Assembly: GCF_039993895.1 (NCBI RefSeq) | Contig: NZ_CP121194.1 | Coordinates: 1,240,001-1,304,000, forward strand | Direction of reading: 5' to 3' | DNA length: 64,000 nt | Origin: Edaphobacter paludis | Lineage (GTDB): Bacteria > Acidobacteriota > Terriglobia > Terriglobales > Acidobacteriaceae | Part shown: positions 56,244 through 64,000 of the stretch, piece by piece | How positions within the stretch are numbered: position 1 is the stretch's first letter | Layout: each line of letters starts with the position of its first letter | Notes under the pieces: generated by a model | What the model saw: only the letters and a program-made list of their open reading frames with translations | Told to the model about the DNA's origin: nothing | Database searches by the model: none | Made by a program: the position numbers and the translations under genes

Positions 56244-58400
56244 CTATTTTGCTGCAGAATCTAATTTGTCAGCGGCGTGGTTGAGGGCTTCGGTGAGGGC
56301 TGCGAGTTGGGATTGGGCGCGGGTGGCGTCGTTCGCTTCAATGGCTTCGTTGACGCCGGGGATGACGACAGCCTCGTAGCCGGTGTATTCGCCGGGGGCG
56401 TAGATGAGGTGCTTGTACCAGGGGCGGTGGGGTAGACCTTCGGGGTTCAGGAAGGCTTCTTCGGCAGAGCGCAGGGTGCGGTTGAGCGCGGCGGCGTCGG
56501 CTGGTGGATTGGCTTGATCGGTGTGAACGGCGGCAGCCGCTGCTGCAAAGCGTTGCGCGGCGGTTAGAGTGGCGGTGAAGTCGAGTTTGAGGTTGTCTTT
56601 TGCGGCGTGGCGCTGGGCGGCTTCGATGTAGGAGAGAATCTCTTTGCCGTAGGTCTGGTAGTCGTAGGGAAGGACGTCGGCGTCGGCCATGTGGAGCACT
56701 TCGAGGCCGAAGATACGGGCCATCTCCTGTTCGTAGACGAAGGTGGGATCGGCGAATTTGATGAACCAGTTGTAGTCGTCGAAGGTGGAATGATAGACGC
56801 CGTAGCGGCCTTCGGAGCCGATGTCTGTGGAGGGCACGCCGAGGTGCTGGATGAATGGGGTGTAGTCGGAGCCCGAGCCGAGATTGTCGATGGGAGCATC
56901 GTCTTCTTTTTCTTTGGACGATTTGTCACGATGATTTGCGGTTTCGGTATTTCCTTCTTCGTGTTTCTTCCACTGATCGTAGACGGTGCCGCCCTTGGGG
57001 CTGGGAACTTCGCTGGTGATTTCGCGGATGAACTGTTTGAGCGAGGGAACGGCGGCGGCGCTGAAGTTGGGGCCGGAGACGCTGACGTCGGTGTTGAAGT
57101 AGGCGACGGCGTGATTGAGTTCGGCGGCGTGTTGCTCGACCCATTCGGTGGAGCCGATCAGACCTTCTTCTTCGGCGTCCCAACTGGCGAAGAGGATGGT
57201 GCGTCGGGGACGCCAACCTTGTTTGAGCAGATCGCCGATGCCGTGGACGGTTTCGAGCATGGCGGCGGTGCCGCTGTTGGGATCGACGGCACCGTAGACC
57301 CAGGCGTCGCGATGATTGCCGGCGACAACCCAGTCGTTTCTTTCTGCCGGGTCGGTGCCTTCGATTTTGCCGATGACGTTCCAGATGGTGCGGCGGGCGT
57401 AGTCCTGCTGGAGATGCATGTGGACGGTGACCTTGCCGGTGCCGCCGAGATGGTAGGTGAAGGGCAGCGCGCCCTGCCAGCCGTCTGGAACATCGGGCCC
57501 GTCGAGCGCTTTGAGGATGGGTTTGGCATCCTTGTAGGAGAGTGGGTTGGCGGGGATCGTCGAGAGGTCGACGGGGTTTTTAATGCGCTGGGAGTCGGGA
57601 AGATCGGGCGTGGAGGCGATGCCCGGAGTCTCGGGATCGCCGGGATAGATGGGCAGAAACTGGACGGAGCCGCGCTGCACGGCAGAGGCGGGACGGTAGG
57701 GGCCCTTGGGGTACGGGTCGCCGCGGAAGTAGCCGTCGTCGGCGGGGTCGGAGTAGATGAGGACGCCCTTGGCTCCGTATTGCTGGGCGATGTAGACCTT
57801 CACGCCGCGGAAGTTCTCGCCGTAGCGAACGAGAACGATCTTGTCCTTGACGCTGATGCCGAGGCTCGCGAGTTTTTTGAAGTCGGCGAGGGTTCCGTAG
57901 TTGGCGTAGACGACCTGAGCGGTGACGTCGCCGGAGGGAGAGAATCCGTTGAAGGCGGTCAGGATGCGGGGGTCGTTCTGGCCGGGGTCGCCGCCGTATT
58001 TTGCAGGGTCGACGTGCTCGGGCGTGGGGCCGGACATGAGCTTCTTGCCGTCAGCGTCGAAGGCTTCGATGAGGATGCTGACGGGCTTGTTGAGCAGGAC
58101 TTTGTAGGGGACGATGCTGGTTTCGAGGCCTGCAGCCTTGAATTTGTCGGCGACGTAGAGGGCGGTCTTGTAGTCCTCGGGGGAGCTTGCCCAGTGGGGT
58201 TCGGCGGTGAGGATTTTGAGGTGCTCGCCGGCGAGCTTCGCGTCGGGGATGGCCATGAAGGCGGCATCCCATTTGGCTTGCTGGGTGAAGTCGCGATAGC
58301 CGAAGACCTGCTGCAGAGCGGGGGATTGGGCTAATCCTACAAAGGGGACGGCGAGGACGGTGAAGAGGGACAGAAGGAGCCGAGTGCGTGGAGGTGTCAA
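56244..58400 (-). CDS. M28-family metallopeptidase, glutamate carboxypeptidase II-like
   Basis: The 718-aa exported zinc peptidase has a signal peptide (RLLLSLFTVLAVPFVGLAQ) and a PA domain (KDKIVLVRYGENFRGVKV). The M28 catalytic domain has zinc ligands in GNHRDAWVYGAVDPNSGT, WDAEEEGLIGSTEW, NTDVSVSG and YGVYHSTFDDY. A C-terminal dimerisation-like domain ends the protein. Family members trim peptides or folylpoly-glutamate. The open frame extends to 58559, but a hairpin at 58444-58471 and the mscL 3' end lie there. TTG at 58400 with AAGG upstream gives a normal signal peptide. Confidence 0.9.
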   Translation of the reverse strand: MTPPRTRLLLSLFTVLAVPFVGLAQSPALQQVFGYRDFTQQAKWDAAFMAIPDAKLAGEHLKILTAEPHWASSPEDYKTALYVADKFKAAGLETSIVPYKVLLNKPVSILIEAFDADGKKLMSGPTPEHVDPAKYGGDPGQNDPRILTAFNGFSPSGDVTAQVVYANYGTLADFKKLASLGISVKDKIVLVRYGENFRGVKVYIAQQYGAKGVLIYSDPADDGYFRGDPYPKGPYRPASAVQRGSVQFLPIYPGDPETPGIASTPDLPDSQRIKNPVDLSTIPANPLSYKDAKPILKALDGPDVPDGWQGALPFTYHLGGTGKVTVHMHLQQDYARRTIWNVIGKIEGTDPAERNDWVVAGNHRDAWVYGAVDPNSGTAAMLETVHGIGDLLKQGWRPRRTILFASWDAEEEGLIGSTEWVEQHAAELNHAVAYFNTDVSVSGPNFSAAAVPSLKQFIREITSEVPSPKGGTVYDQWKKHEEGNTETANHRDKSSKEKEDDAPIDNLGSGSDYTPFIQHLGVPSTDIGSEGRYGVYHSTFDDYNWFIKFADPTFVYEQEMARIFGLEVLHMADADVLPYDYQTYGKEILSYIEAAQRHAAKDNLKLDFTATLTAAQRFAAAAAAVHTDQANPPADAAALNRTLRSAEEAFLNPEGLPHRPWYKHLIYAPGEYTGYEAVVIPGVNEAIEANDATRAQSQLAALTEALNHAADKLDSAAK

Positions 58401-58443
58401 CGGGGTGCCTTGGAGTGGACTGGTCGGAAAATCTGAAACGTGG

Positions 58444-58471
58444 CGATGCCCACGGCCGGGCGTGGGCATCG
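58444..58471 (-). terminator. Hairpin between mscL and M28 peptidase
   Basis: CGATGCCCACG pairs perfectly with CGTGGGCATCG around GCCGGG. On the minus strand it lies 24 bases after the mscL stop. There is no long T-run, so it may be a weak terminator or an mRNA-stabilising hairpin. Confidence 0.65.
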
Positions 58472-58495
58472 AGGTTTTGTCGCGAAGGTTCCCGC

Positions 58496-58891
58496 TCAGG
58501 CTACCGGCTGGCCGCAGAACTTGCAGCGGTGCGCGGCGAGAGGAATCTCCGAAAGGCACTCTCCGCAGGTCTTGGTGGTAGCGGCTTCAGGTCCTTTGAT
58601 CCTCGCCAGCAGTCGATTTGCAGGAAGCACAATGAGGAAGTAGATGACTGCAGCGAGAAGGACGAATGCGATGACGGCGTTGATGAAATTGCCGTAGGTG
58701 ATGACTCCGCCGTGGAGGTGGAAGACGAGGTAGGAGAAGTCTGGTTTGCCGACGATTGCAGCGACTAGCGGATTGATGATGTCCTTAGTGAGCGACGCGA
58801 CGATGGTGGTGAAGGCGGCGCCGATGATCACGGCGACGGCCAGATCCAGGACATTGCCGCGGAGGACGAAGTCACGAAAGCCTTTGAGCAT
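58496..58891 (-). CDS. mscL: Large-conductance mechanosensitive channel with C-terminal zinc ribbon
   Basis: The 131-aa protein is MscL, a safety valve that opens under membrane tension. TM1 carries FVLRGNVLDLAVAVIIGAAF and TM2 NAVIAFVLLAAVIYFLIVLP. The C-terminus continues as CGECLSEIPLAAHRCKFCG, two CxxC pairs that should bind zinc; E. coli MscL lacks them. ATG at 58891 follows AAGGAGAT. The upstream frame to 58933 is not used. Confidence 0.93.
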   Translation of the reverse strand: MLKGFRDFVLRGNVLDLAVAVIIGAAFTTIVASLTKDIINPLVAAIVGKPDFSYLVFHLHGGVITYGNFINAVIAFVLLAAVIYFLIVLPANRLLARIKGPEAATTKTCGECLSEIPLAAHRCKFCGQPVA

Positions 58892-58996
58892 CGGTTGATC
58901 TCCTTGAAGCGTAAATAATAGTTCTGAAAACACGCCGAGTATACGCCAGCAGAATTCAGGTTGATGCAGAATTTGAAGCAGTTAGTCGCGGAGTGA

Positions 58997-59608
58997 CTAC
59001 TCGCTTAGGATTTGGGGTTTGTTCTCGAAGTCTTCCCCAAAGGTGAAGCGCTCTACGATCATGCAGAAGATGTGCTCGAGTGCAAGGTGCGACTCCTGGA
59101 TGTTCATAGTGACGGCGGAGGGGATGACGACGTTGTAGTTGCAGAGGCAGCGCATCTGGCCGCCGTCGTTGCCGCTGAAGCCGACCGTGGTGATGCCCAT
59201 CTTCTGGGCCTGGTGAAGAGCTTTGACGATGTTCGGTGAGTTGCCGGAGGTGGAGATGCCGAGGAAGACATCGCCGGACTGGCCAAGAGCCTCGATCTGA
59301 CGCTCGAAGAGACGGTCGTAGCCGAAGTCGTTGCCGGTGGCGGTGAGGATGGAGGAGTCGGTGGTGAGGGCAATGGCGCGCAGGGCCGGTCGATTGACGG
59401 TAAGGCGAACAACGAACTCGGCGACGAGGTGCTGGGCGTCCGCGGCGGAGCCTCCATTGCCTGCAACGAGCAGTTTATTGCCGGACTTCATGGCATCTGC
59501 GGTAAGCTTGCCGACGCTGACGAGAGTGTCGGCGATGTGCTCGTCGGCGAGGACAGCCTGCATGGTGGCGATGGATTGGGCCAGTTGCTTCTTAACGAGT
59601 TCCTTCAT
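58997..59608 (-). CDS. gmhA: D-sedoheptulose 7-phosphate isomerase
   Basis: The 203-aa SIS-domain enzyme starts ADP-heptose synthesis for lipopolysaccharide cores by making D-glycero-D-manno-heptose 7-phosphate. Seen are LLVAGNGGSAADAQHLVAEF, ALTTDSSILTATGNDFGYD, GISTSGNSPNIVKAL and the catalytic-region HLALEHIFCMIVE. ATG at 59608 has GGAGG five bases upstream. The much longer frame to 60070 is not coding, since it covers the divergent esterase start. Confidence 0.92.
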   Translation of the reverse strand: MKELVKKQLAQSIATMQAVLADEHIADTLVSVGKLTADAMKSGNKLLVAGNGGSAADAQHLVAEFVVRLTVNRPALRAIALTTDSSILTATGNDFGYDRLFERQIEALGQSGDVFLGISTSGNSPNIVKALHQAQKMGITTVGFSGNDGGQMRCLCNYNVVIPSAVTMNIQESHLALEHIFCMIVERFTFGEDFENKPQILSE

Positions 59609-59760
59609 AGGCCTCCAGTTTGCTTGATCTGTGATTTTATCGTGGGGAATACTGCTATCCCGTAAATGCGTTTTGAATTCCAAGGACAACCGATCTGCGG
59701 GATACAATTTGTTCGTTGAGCAATAGGATGCGTCGCACTGCGACAGGAGATGTAGACCGG

Positions 59761-60708
59761 ATGATGACAAGATTGCTGCAGGTGGGTGGAAGTGTGTTGG
59801 CGGTGGTCTTGAGCCTGGGCATAGCGCAGGGGCAGCAGGCCCCGGATGCGGCGGCAGGGAAGACGTTGCTGCTTTGGCCCGCGGGTGCTCCGGGAGCACA
59901 GGGAACGGCGGATGTGGACAAGCCGACGTTGACGGTTTTTCTGCCGTCCGGCCCAAATGCGACGAAGACGGGAGTGGTGATTGCTCCGGGAGGCGGGTAT
60001 CAGCATCTGGCGATGGGGTACGAAGGTACGGATGTGGCTCGCTGGTTGAATGAGCGCGGGGTTGCGGCATTTGTGCTGAAGTATCGTTTAGGGCCGAAGT
60101 ATCACAACCCCATCGAGATTGGAGATGCGCAGCGGGCGATACGGATGGTTCGCGCCAACGCGGCCGAGTATGGCATCGCGCCGGACCACCTGGGGATGTG
60201 GGGCTTCTCAGCGGGCGGGCATCTGACGGCCACGGCGGGGACGCACTTTGATGCGGGCAATCCCAATGCTGCTGATCCGATTGACCGGCAGGGTAGTCGG
60301 CCTGATTTTCTGATTCTCGCTTATCCGGTGATAACGCTCGAAGCGCCGTATGCGCATGTCAGCTCGCGGAAGTATCTGTTGGGAGATGATCCCGATCCGG
60401 CGGAGGTGCAGTCGTTGTCGGCGGAGTTGCAGGTGACCAAGGACACGCCTCCGACATTTCTGTTCTCGACTACCGATGACGGCACTGTTCCGGTGATGAA
60501 CAGTGTGATGTTTTATTCGGCGCTGGTGAAGGCCGGGGTTCCGGCGGAGATGCACTTGTTTCAGCATGGGCATCACGGCTCGGGGCTGGGGACAGGGAAT
60601 CCTGAGCTGAGCGTGTGGCCCGATCTGCTGATCAAGTGGATGCGGGAGCGGGGTTATGCCTCTCCTACTGCTACGGCGGCGGGGCCGGGGGTTCCGGCAG
60701 GGGACTGA
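59761..60708 (+). CDS. Exported alpha/beta hydrolase, acetyl-xylan esterase-like
   Basis: The 315-aa protein has a signal peptide (LLQVGGSVLAVVLSLGIAQG) and a BD-FAE-type hydrolase fold. It shows GVVIAPGGGYQHLA (oxyanion region), the nucleophile Ser in MWGFSAGGHLTATAG, Asp in STTDDGTVP and His in FQHGHHGSGLG. Such enzymes deacetylate xylan or other plant sugars, in keeping with a soil saprotroph. AGGAGA lies 10 bases before ATG 59761. The small downstream gene starts three bases after its stop. Confidence 0.88.
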   Translation: MMTRLLQVGGSVLAVVLSLGIAQGQQAPDAAAGKTLLLWPAGAPGAQGTADVDKPTLTVFLPSGPNATKTGVVIAPGGGYQHLAMGYEGTDVARWLNERGVAAFVLKYRLGPKYHNPIEIGDAQRAIRMVRANAAEYGIAPDHLGMWGFSAGGHLTATAGTHFDAGNPNAADPIDRQGSRPDFLILAYPVITLEAPYAHVSSRKYLLGDDPDPAEVQSLSAELQVTKDTPPTFLFSTTDDGTVPVMNSVMFYSALVKAGVPAEMHLFQHGHHGSGLGTGNPELSVWPDLLIKWMRERGYASPTATAAGPGVPAGD

Positions 60709-60710
60709 CG

Positions 60711-60989
60711 ATGACGGTTGCGGAGTTTGCGGCGGCGGATAGCGGCGAGTTTACTGGTGCTCTGCTGGCTCTCTGGTGGGACGGGCACGGGGACTGGCAG
60801 AAGGCGCATGAGATCGCCCAGGATGTGCCCGGGGCGGATGGAGCGTGGGTTCATGCCTATCTGCACCGCGAGGAGGGCGATGCAGGGAACGCCGCTTACT
60901 GGTATCGCCGGGCGGGGCGGGGAGTGGCAGAAGGCAATTTGCGCCGGGAGTGGGAAGATATCGTTGCGGAGATGCTTGCGAGAGGCTGA
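60711..60989 (+). CDS. Conserved small protein of unknown function
   Basis: The 92-aa protein has the pattern GDWQKAHEIAQDV, then GAWVHAYLHREEGDAGNAAYWYRRAGR. This small conserved family recurs in several Proteobacteria and Acidobacteria, and its function is not known. The Trp/His/Tyr-rich helix pair recalls TPR-like repeats. It starts two bases after the esterase stop with AGGGGA upstream, so it is translated from the same message. Confidence 0.8.
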   Translation: MTVAEFAAADSGEFTGALLALWWDGHGDWQKAHEIAQDVPGADGAWVHAYLHREEGDAGNAAYWYRRAGRGVAEGNLRREWEDIVAEMLARG

Positions 60990-61182
60990 ATTATTTGGCG
61001 GCGTATGGATTGCGCCTTTGTAATGCAGGGCATCTTGTGTAGATTAAATAAATCAGCGCAAAATGTGGCCTTCGCTCCCATGACGTGGCGATGCGCATTT
61101 TTTTGTTCACACCGCCATGTCCGCGGGTTTGCCGAAGTATCTCTTTCATCGTTCCTCAAAATTCTGAAAAGAGTGTAGACAC

Positions 61183-62607
61183 ATGCGTCTTCGAGCGGCC
61201 AAGGTATTCCTTTCATTTTTGTTCTTGCTGATATTCGGCGGATCGGTCCTGTGTGGATCTGTGGCGATGGCGCAGACACCTGCGACGGCACAGACGGATC
61301 GGATTGCGGCGTTAGAGAAACGGGCGGATGAGAACGCGGCTGCGATTGCGGCGGCGCAGACTGCGGGCGATAACGGCTGGATGCTGGTCTCGGCGGCGCT
61401 GGTGCTGATGATGAGCGGGCCCGGGTTGGCGCTCTTCTATGGCGGCCTGGTGCGGAAGAAGAACATTCTGGGCACGATGATGCAGACCTTCGCCATGATG
61501 GCGGTGATCACAGTGCTGTGGGGGCTGCTCACTTATTCGCTTGCGTTCAGTAGCGGGAATGCGTTTATCGGTGGGTTGCACAATGTGTTTTTGCACGGTG
61601 TGGGGCTGGCGCCGGACAAGGCCTATGCGGGGACGATTCCTCTGCAGACCTTCATGATCTATCAGATGATGTTCGCCATCATTACACCGGCGCTGATTAC
61701 CGGTGCGTTTGCCGAGCGCATGAAGTTTTCTGCGATGTTGGTGTTCATGGTGCTGTGGTCGATCTTTATTTATAGCCCGATGGCGCACATGGTCTGGGGG
61801 CAGGGCGGATTTCTGAATGCAACGGGACGTTTTCCCTGCCTCGACTTCGCGGGCGGTACGGTGGTGCATGTCACCTCGGGCGTGTCGGCGCTGGTGACGG
61901 CGATCTATCTGGGCAAACGTATCGGATATCCGAAGGTTCCGATGCCACCGCACTCGGTGGTGCTGAGCTTTATCGGTGCCTGCATGTTGTGGGTGGGTTG
62001 GTTCGGATTCAATGCCGGTTCTGCGCTGTCGGCGGGTACGCTGGCGACTTCTGCCTTTGTGGCGACCCAGTTCGGCGCGGCGGCGGCGGTCATAGGCTGG
62101 ACGGCGGTGGAGTGGATTCGCCAGGGCAAGCCCTCGGCGTTGGGTGCGATTTCGGGCGCAGTGGCCGGATTGGTCGCCATCACGCCCGCGGCAGGATTTG
62201 TGTCGCCGATGTCGGCCTTGTGGATCGGCCTGATTGCCGGAGCGTTTTGCTTCACGATGGTCGCAAAGGTGAAGAGCTGGTTTGGGTATGACGACTCGCT
62301 TGATGCATTCGGCGTCCATGGTGCGGGCGGAACGCTGGGGGCATTACTGACGGGTATCTTTGCGAACAGCGCGATTAATCCCATCTTTGGTCCCGGCAAG
62401 GCTACGGGACTGTTTGAAGGGAACTGGCGCCAGTTGTTCCACCAGGCGTTCGGCGTGGGATTGGCCTGGACGATTTCGATCGTGGGAACGCTTATTATTC
62501 TGTTCGTCGTAGACAAGACGATGGGCCTGAGAGTAAGCGAAGAAGACGAACGCGTCGGATTGGACCTGTCGCAACACGGCGAAGAAGGATACGATTGGGC
62601 ACATTAG
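61183..62607 (+). CDS. amtB: Ammonium transporter
   Basis: The 474-aa protein has a signal peptide (residues 1-30), a short helical linker (IAALEKRADENAAAI) and eleven helices of an Amt channel. Seen are MSGPGLALFYGGLVRKKN, the first pore His in VVHVTSGVSALVTA and the second in FGVHGAGGTLGALLTGIF. It brings ammonium into the cell, and glnB follows after 43 bases, as usual. No clear sigma-54 promoter was found upstream. Confidence 0.95.
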   Translation: MRLRAAKVFLSFLFLLIFGGSVLCGSVAMAQTPATAQTDRIAALEKRADENAAAIAAAQTAGDNGWMLVSAALVLMMSGPGLALFYGGLVRKKNILGTMMQTFAMMAVITVLWGLLTYSLAFSSGNAFIGGLHNVFLHGVGLAPDKAYAGTIPLQTFMIYQMMFAIITPALITGAFAERMKFSAMLVFMVLWSIFIYSPMAHMVWGQGGFLNATGRFPCLDFAGGTVVHVTSGVSALVTAIYLGKRIGYPKVPMPPHSVVLSFIGACMLWVGWFGFNAGSALSAGTLATSAFVATQFGAAAAVIGWTAVEWIRQGKPSALGAISGAVAGLVAITPAAGFVSPMSALWIGLIAGAFCFTMVAKVKSWFGYDDSLDAFGVHGAGGTLGALLTGIFANSAINPIFGPGKATGLFEGNWRQLFHQAFGVGLAWTISIVGTLIILFVVDKTMGLRVSEEDERVGLDLSQHGEEGYDWAH

Positions 62608-62650
62608 TATCGCTGTAGAAGAAATTGAAGGTGCGAGAGGATAGACGGCT

Positions 62651-62989
62651 ATGCAGAAGATCGAAGCGGTGATTCAACCATCGAAGCTGGACGCAGTGAA
62701 AGATGCGCTGGTGGAGATTGGCGTTGAGGGGATGACGATCACCGAGGCCCGCGGTCACGGGCGGCAGAAGGGGCATACCGAGTTCTATCGGGGCCGGGAG
62801 TATTCGGTGGATCTGCTGCCCAAGGTGAAGCTCGAACTGGTGGTCAAGGACGAGATGTTGGACAGAGCCATTACGGCGATTACGACTGCGGCGCGGACCG
62901 GAACGATCGGCGATGGCAAAATATTTGTCTCGAGGATCGATGAGGCCATTCGCATTCGCAATGATGAGCGGGGCGAGGTCGCGCTTTAG
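62651..62989 (+). CDS. glnB: Nitrogen regulatory protein P-II
   Basis: The 112-aa P-II protein senses 2-oxoglutarate and ATP/ADP and blocks AmtB. The T-loop Tyr51 that GlnD uridylylates is present in GREYSVDLLPKVKLE. The B-loop (TGTIGDGKIFV) and C-terminal RIRNDERG are typical. Position right behind amtB would equally fit the name glnK. Confidence 0.95.
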   Translation: MQKIEAVIQPSKLDAVKDALVEIGVEGMTITEARGHGRQKGHTEFYRGREYSVDLLPKVKLELVVKDEMLDRAITAITTAARTGTIGDGKIFVSRIDEAIRIRNDERGEVAL

Positions 62990-63058
62990 GGCGATCTGTA
63001 ACCATCAATGTTCTTCAGCAGCCTCTCTGGGCTTCAAGTTTTCTTTTGAGGAAACCGT

Positions 63059-64000
63059 ATGAGCACAATTGAGTCCACAGGCAGCGGGATGCGCGAGAAG
63101 TACCAGCGAAGAATGCTGGAGATTCGCGGCGCGTTCGATTCAGGAGCGTCGGGGGCTGCGACGATTGCTGCCCGGTCAAAGGCCATTGATGAGCTTGCGA
63201 CGGGGCTCTGGGCGCAGGAGGTCCAGCGCGACCGGAGGCTGGCCACCGGAATCGCGCTGGTCGCGATTGGTGGTTATGGCCGTGCCCAGCTATTTCCTTA
63301 CTCCGATGTTGACCTGCTGTTTTTGCTGGATGGCAGGCTGGCCGAGAAGGATGTGAAGGACGCGATTCGGCGTGTGAATCAGGAGATGTGGGACTCCGGG
63401 ATACGCATCTCTCCGGCGACGCGTAAGCTCGCGGAGTGCGAGCGGTTCGACGAGGAGAACGCTGAATTCGCGATCTCGCTGATGGACCATCGCCAGCTTG
63501 CCGGCGACGCTCTCCTTTACCGCAAACTGGCGACAGTGACCATACCCAAGCTGCTGCAGCGGGAGCAGAAGGGATTGATGGCCCGGCTGACGGAGTTGAC
63601 GCGGGCGCGCCATGCGAAATATGGCGACACAATCTTTCATCTGGAGCCGAACATCAAGGATTGTCCCGGTGGCCTGCGCGATATCCATGTGTGCGGTTGG
63701 ATGATGCTGCTGCGCGGAGTTGGGCCGGATGGGTCAGGCCGTGTAGGGGGAAGCGGAAACGCGGAAGAAGACAGCGAGTTTCTCAAGGCCGTGGAGTTTT
63801 TGTGGCTGGTTCGGTGTTTTTTGCACTACCGGCACGAGCGCGACGACAACTCGCTGGACTGGCAGGCGCAGGATGCCGCTGCCGCAGCAGGCGTTGGAAT
63901 GGGAATGGCAAGAGGAGCGCCACCGAATGTCGAAGCTGCGTACTGGATGCGGTTCTACTTCCGCCATGCGCGGCGGGTCGAACGGCGTGTATCGCAGATG
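63059..64000 (+). CDS. glnD: P-II uridylyltransferase / uridylyl-removing enzyme, C-terminus cut by window edge
   Basis: The first 314 residues are present. The nucleotidyltransferase core is VAIGGYGRAQLFPYSDVDLLFLL (metal-binding Asp pair), followed by HLEPNIKDCPGGLRDIH, the GlnD signature. The HD and ACT domains would follow outside the window. GlnD senses glutamine and uridylylates P-II at Tyr51. It lies 69 bases after glnB with GAGGA before the ATG, making an amtB-glnB-glnD module. Confidence 0.93.
   Translation, partial: MSTIESTGSGMREKYQRRMLEIRGAFDSGASGAATIAARSKAIDELATGLWAQEVQRDRRLATGIALVAIGGYGRAQLFPYSDVDLLFLLDGRLAEKDVKDAIRRVNQEMWDSGIRISPATRKLAECERFDEENAEFAISLMDHRQLAGDALLYRKLATVTIPKLLQREQKGLMARLTELTRARHAKYGDTIFHLEPNIKDCPGGLRDIHVCGWMMLLRGVGPDGSGRVGGSGNAEEDSEFLKAVEFLWLVRCFLHYRHERDDNSLDWQAQDAAAAAGVGMGMARGAPPNVEAAYWMRFYFRHARRVERRVSQM

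Noticed and set aside
56607-58334. 575-codon open frame opposite the M28 peptidase
   Set aside because: Its composition is the same Gly/Val/Asp/Glu-rich antisense pattern; the minus-strand peptidase has all zinc ligands and a signal peptide.
58997-60070. Long GmhA frame starting at 60070
   Set aside because: The extra 154 residues overlap the divergent esterase start and are Pro/Ser-rich; ATG 59608 has GGAGG and the normal GmhA length.
60990-61182. Possible sigma-54 promoter before amtB (TGGCGGCGTATGGATTGC)
   Set aside because: The GG and GC elements are 13 bases apart where 10 are needed, and no other candidate was found.

Overview
The window reads as a chromosomal segment of an Acidobacteriota genome, most likely an Acidobacteriaceae (subdivision 1) organism close to Edaphobacter, Granulicella or Terriglobus. 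This placement is inferred from two tandem acidobacterial-type VWA-domain secreted proteins, a caa3/bc respiratory cluster typical of aerobic Gram-negatives, carboxypeptidase-regulatory-like exported proteins and several families of dispersed palindromic repeats. No phage, transposase, CRISPR array, rRNA or tRNA gene was seen. Genes are dense and often overlap by ATGA.

Layout. 1-1233 (minus) is a truncated GH20 hexosaminidase. 1669-9877 (plus) is one respiratory operon: caa3 oxidase subunits II (with fused cytochrome c), I and III, an unassigned membrane protein, a diheme cytochrome c lipoprotein, a Rieske protein, a cytochrome b with fused cytochrome c, and a CtaG-like assembly protein. Together they would carry electrons from quinol to oxygen. 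9881-18751 holds uvrC, an OmpA-type lipoprotein, mazG coupled to a GNAT enzyme and an N-succinylamino-acid racemase-like enolase, a bactofilin with a methyltransferase, and a small basic DNA-binding-like protein. 19045-24961 (plus) holds lnt, prfB (with the classic programmed +1 frameshift), a DinB-like protein, a CoA-binding protein and a DsbD-type reductase. 24974-30040 (minus) holds pyrE, a CPBP protease and uvrA. 30275-36347 is a mixed set of exported proteins, nitroreductase, hydrolase, ubiX and a cysteine-cluster protein.

36595-45661 is almost entirely minus strand: a PRISE-type reductase, purB, a glutaredoxin-like protein, an SDR, a TadA-DUF3175 fusion, agmatine deiminase, an amine oxidase and N-carbamoylputrescine amidase. 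It contains a complete agmatine-to-putrescine route. 45926-47353 is a glutamine synthetase. 47436-49818 (minus) is a tightly overlapped cell-wall operon (amidase, GerM-domain protein, MurI). 50201-51535 is a DUF1015 protein. 51832-56120 (plus) couples two VWA proteins to a cysteine-synthase-type enzyme and a cystathionine lyase/synthase. 56244-59608 (minus) holds an M28 peptidase, mscL with a zinc ribbon, and gmhA. 59761-64000 (plus) holds an esterase, a small conserved protein and the nitrogen module amtB-glnB-glnD (glnD cut by the window end).

The most unusual signal lies in the repeats. A hairpin element ending in TGGGGCACCCGG occurs between genes and also inside the coding frames of uvrA and murI, where it is translated. 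A second element of about 260 bp covers the promoter and leader of both pyrE and agmatine deiminase. Two further hairpin families occur in gene-free gaps.
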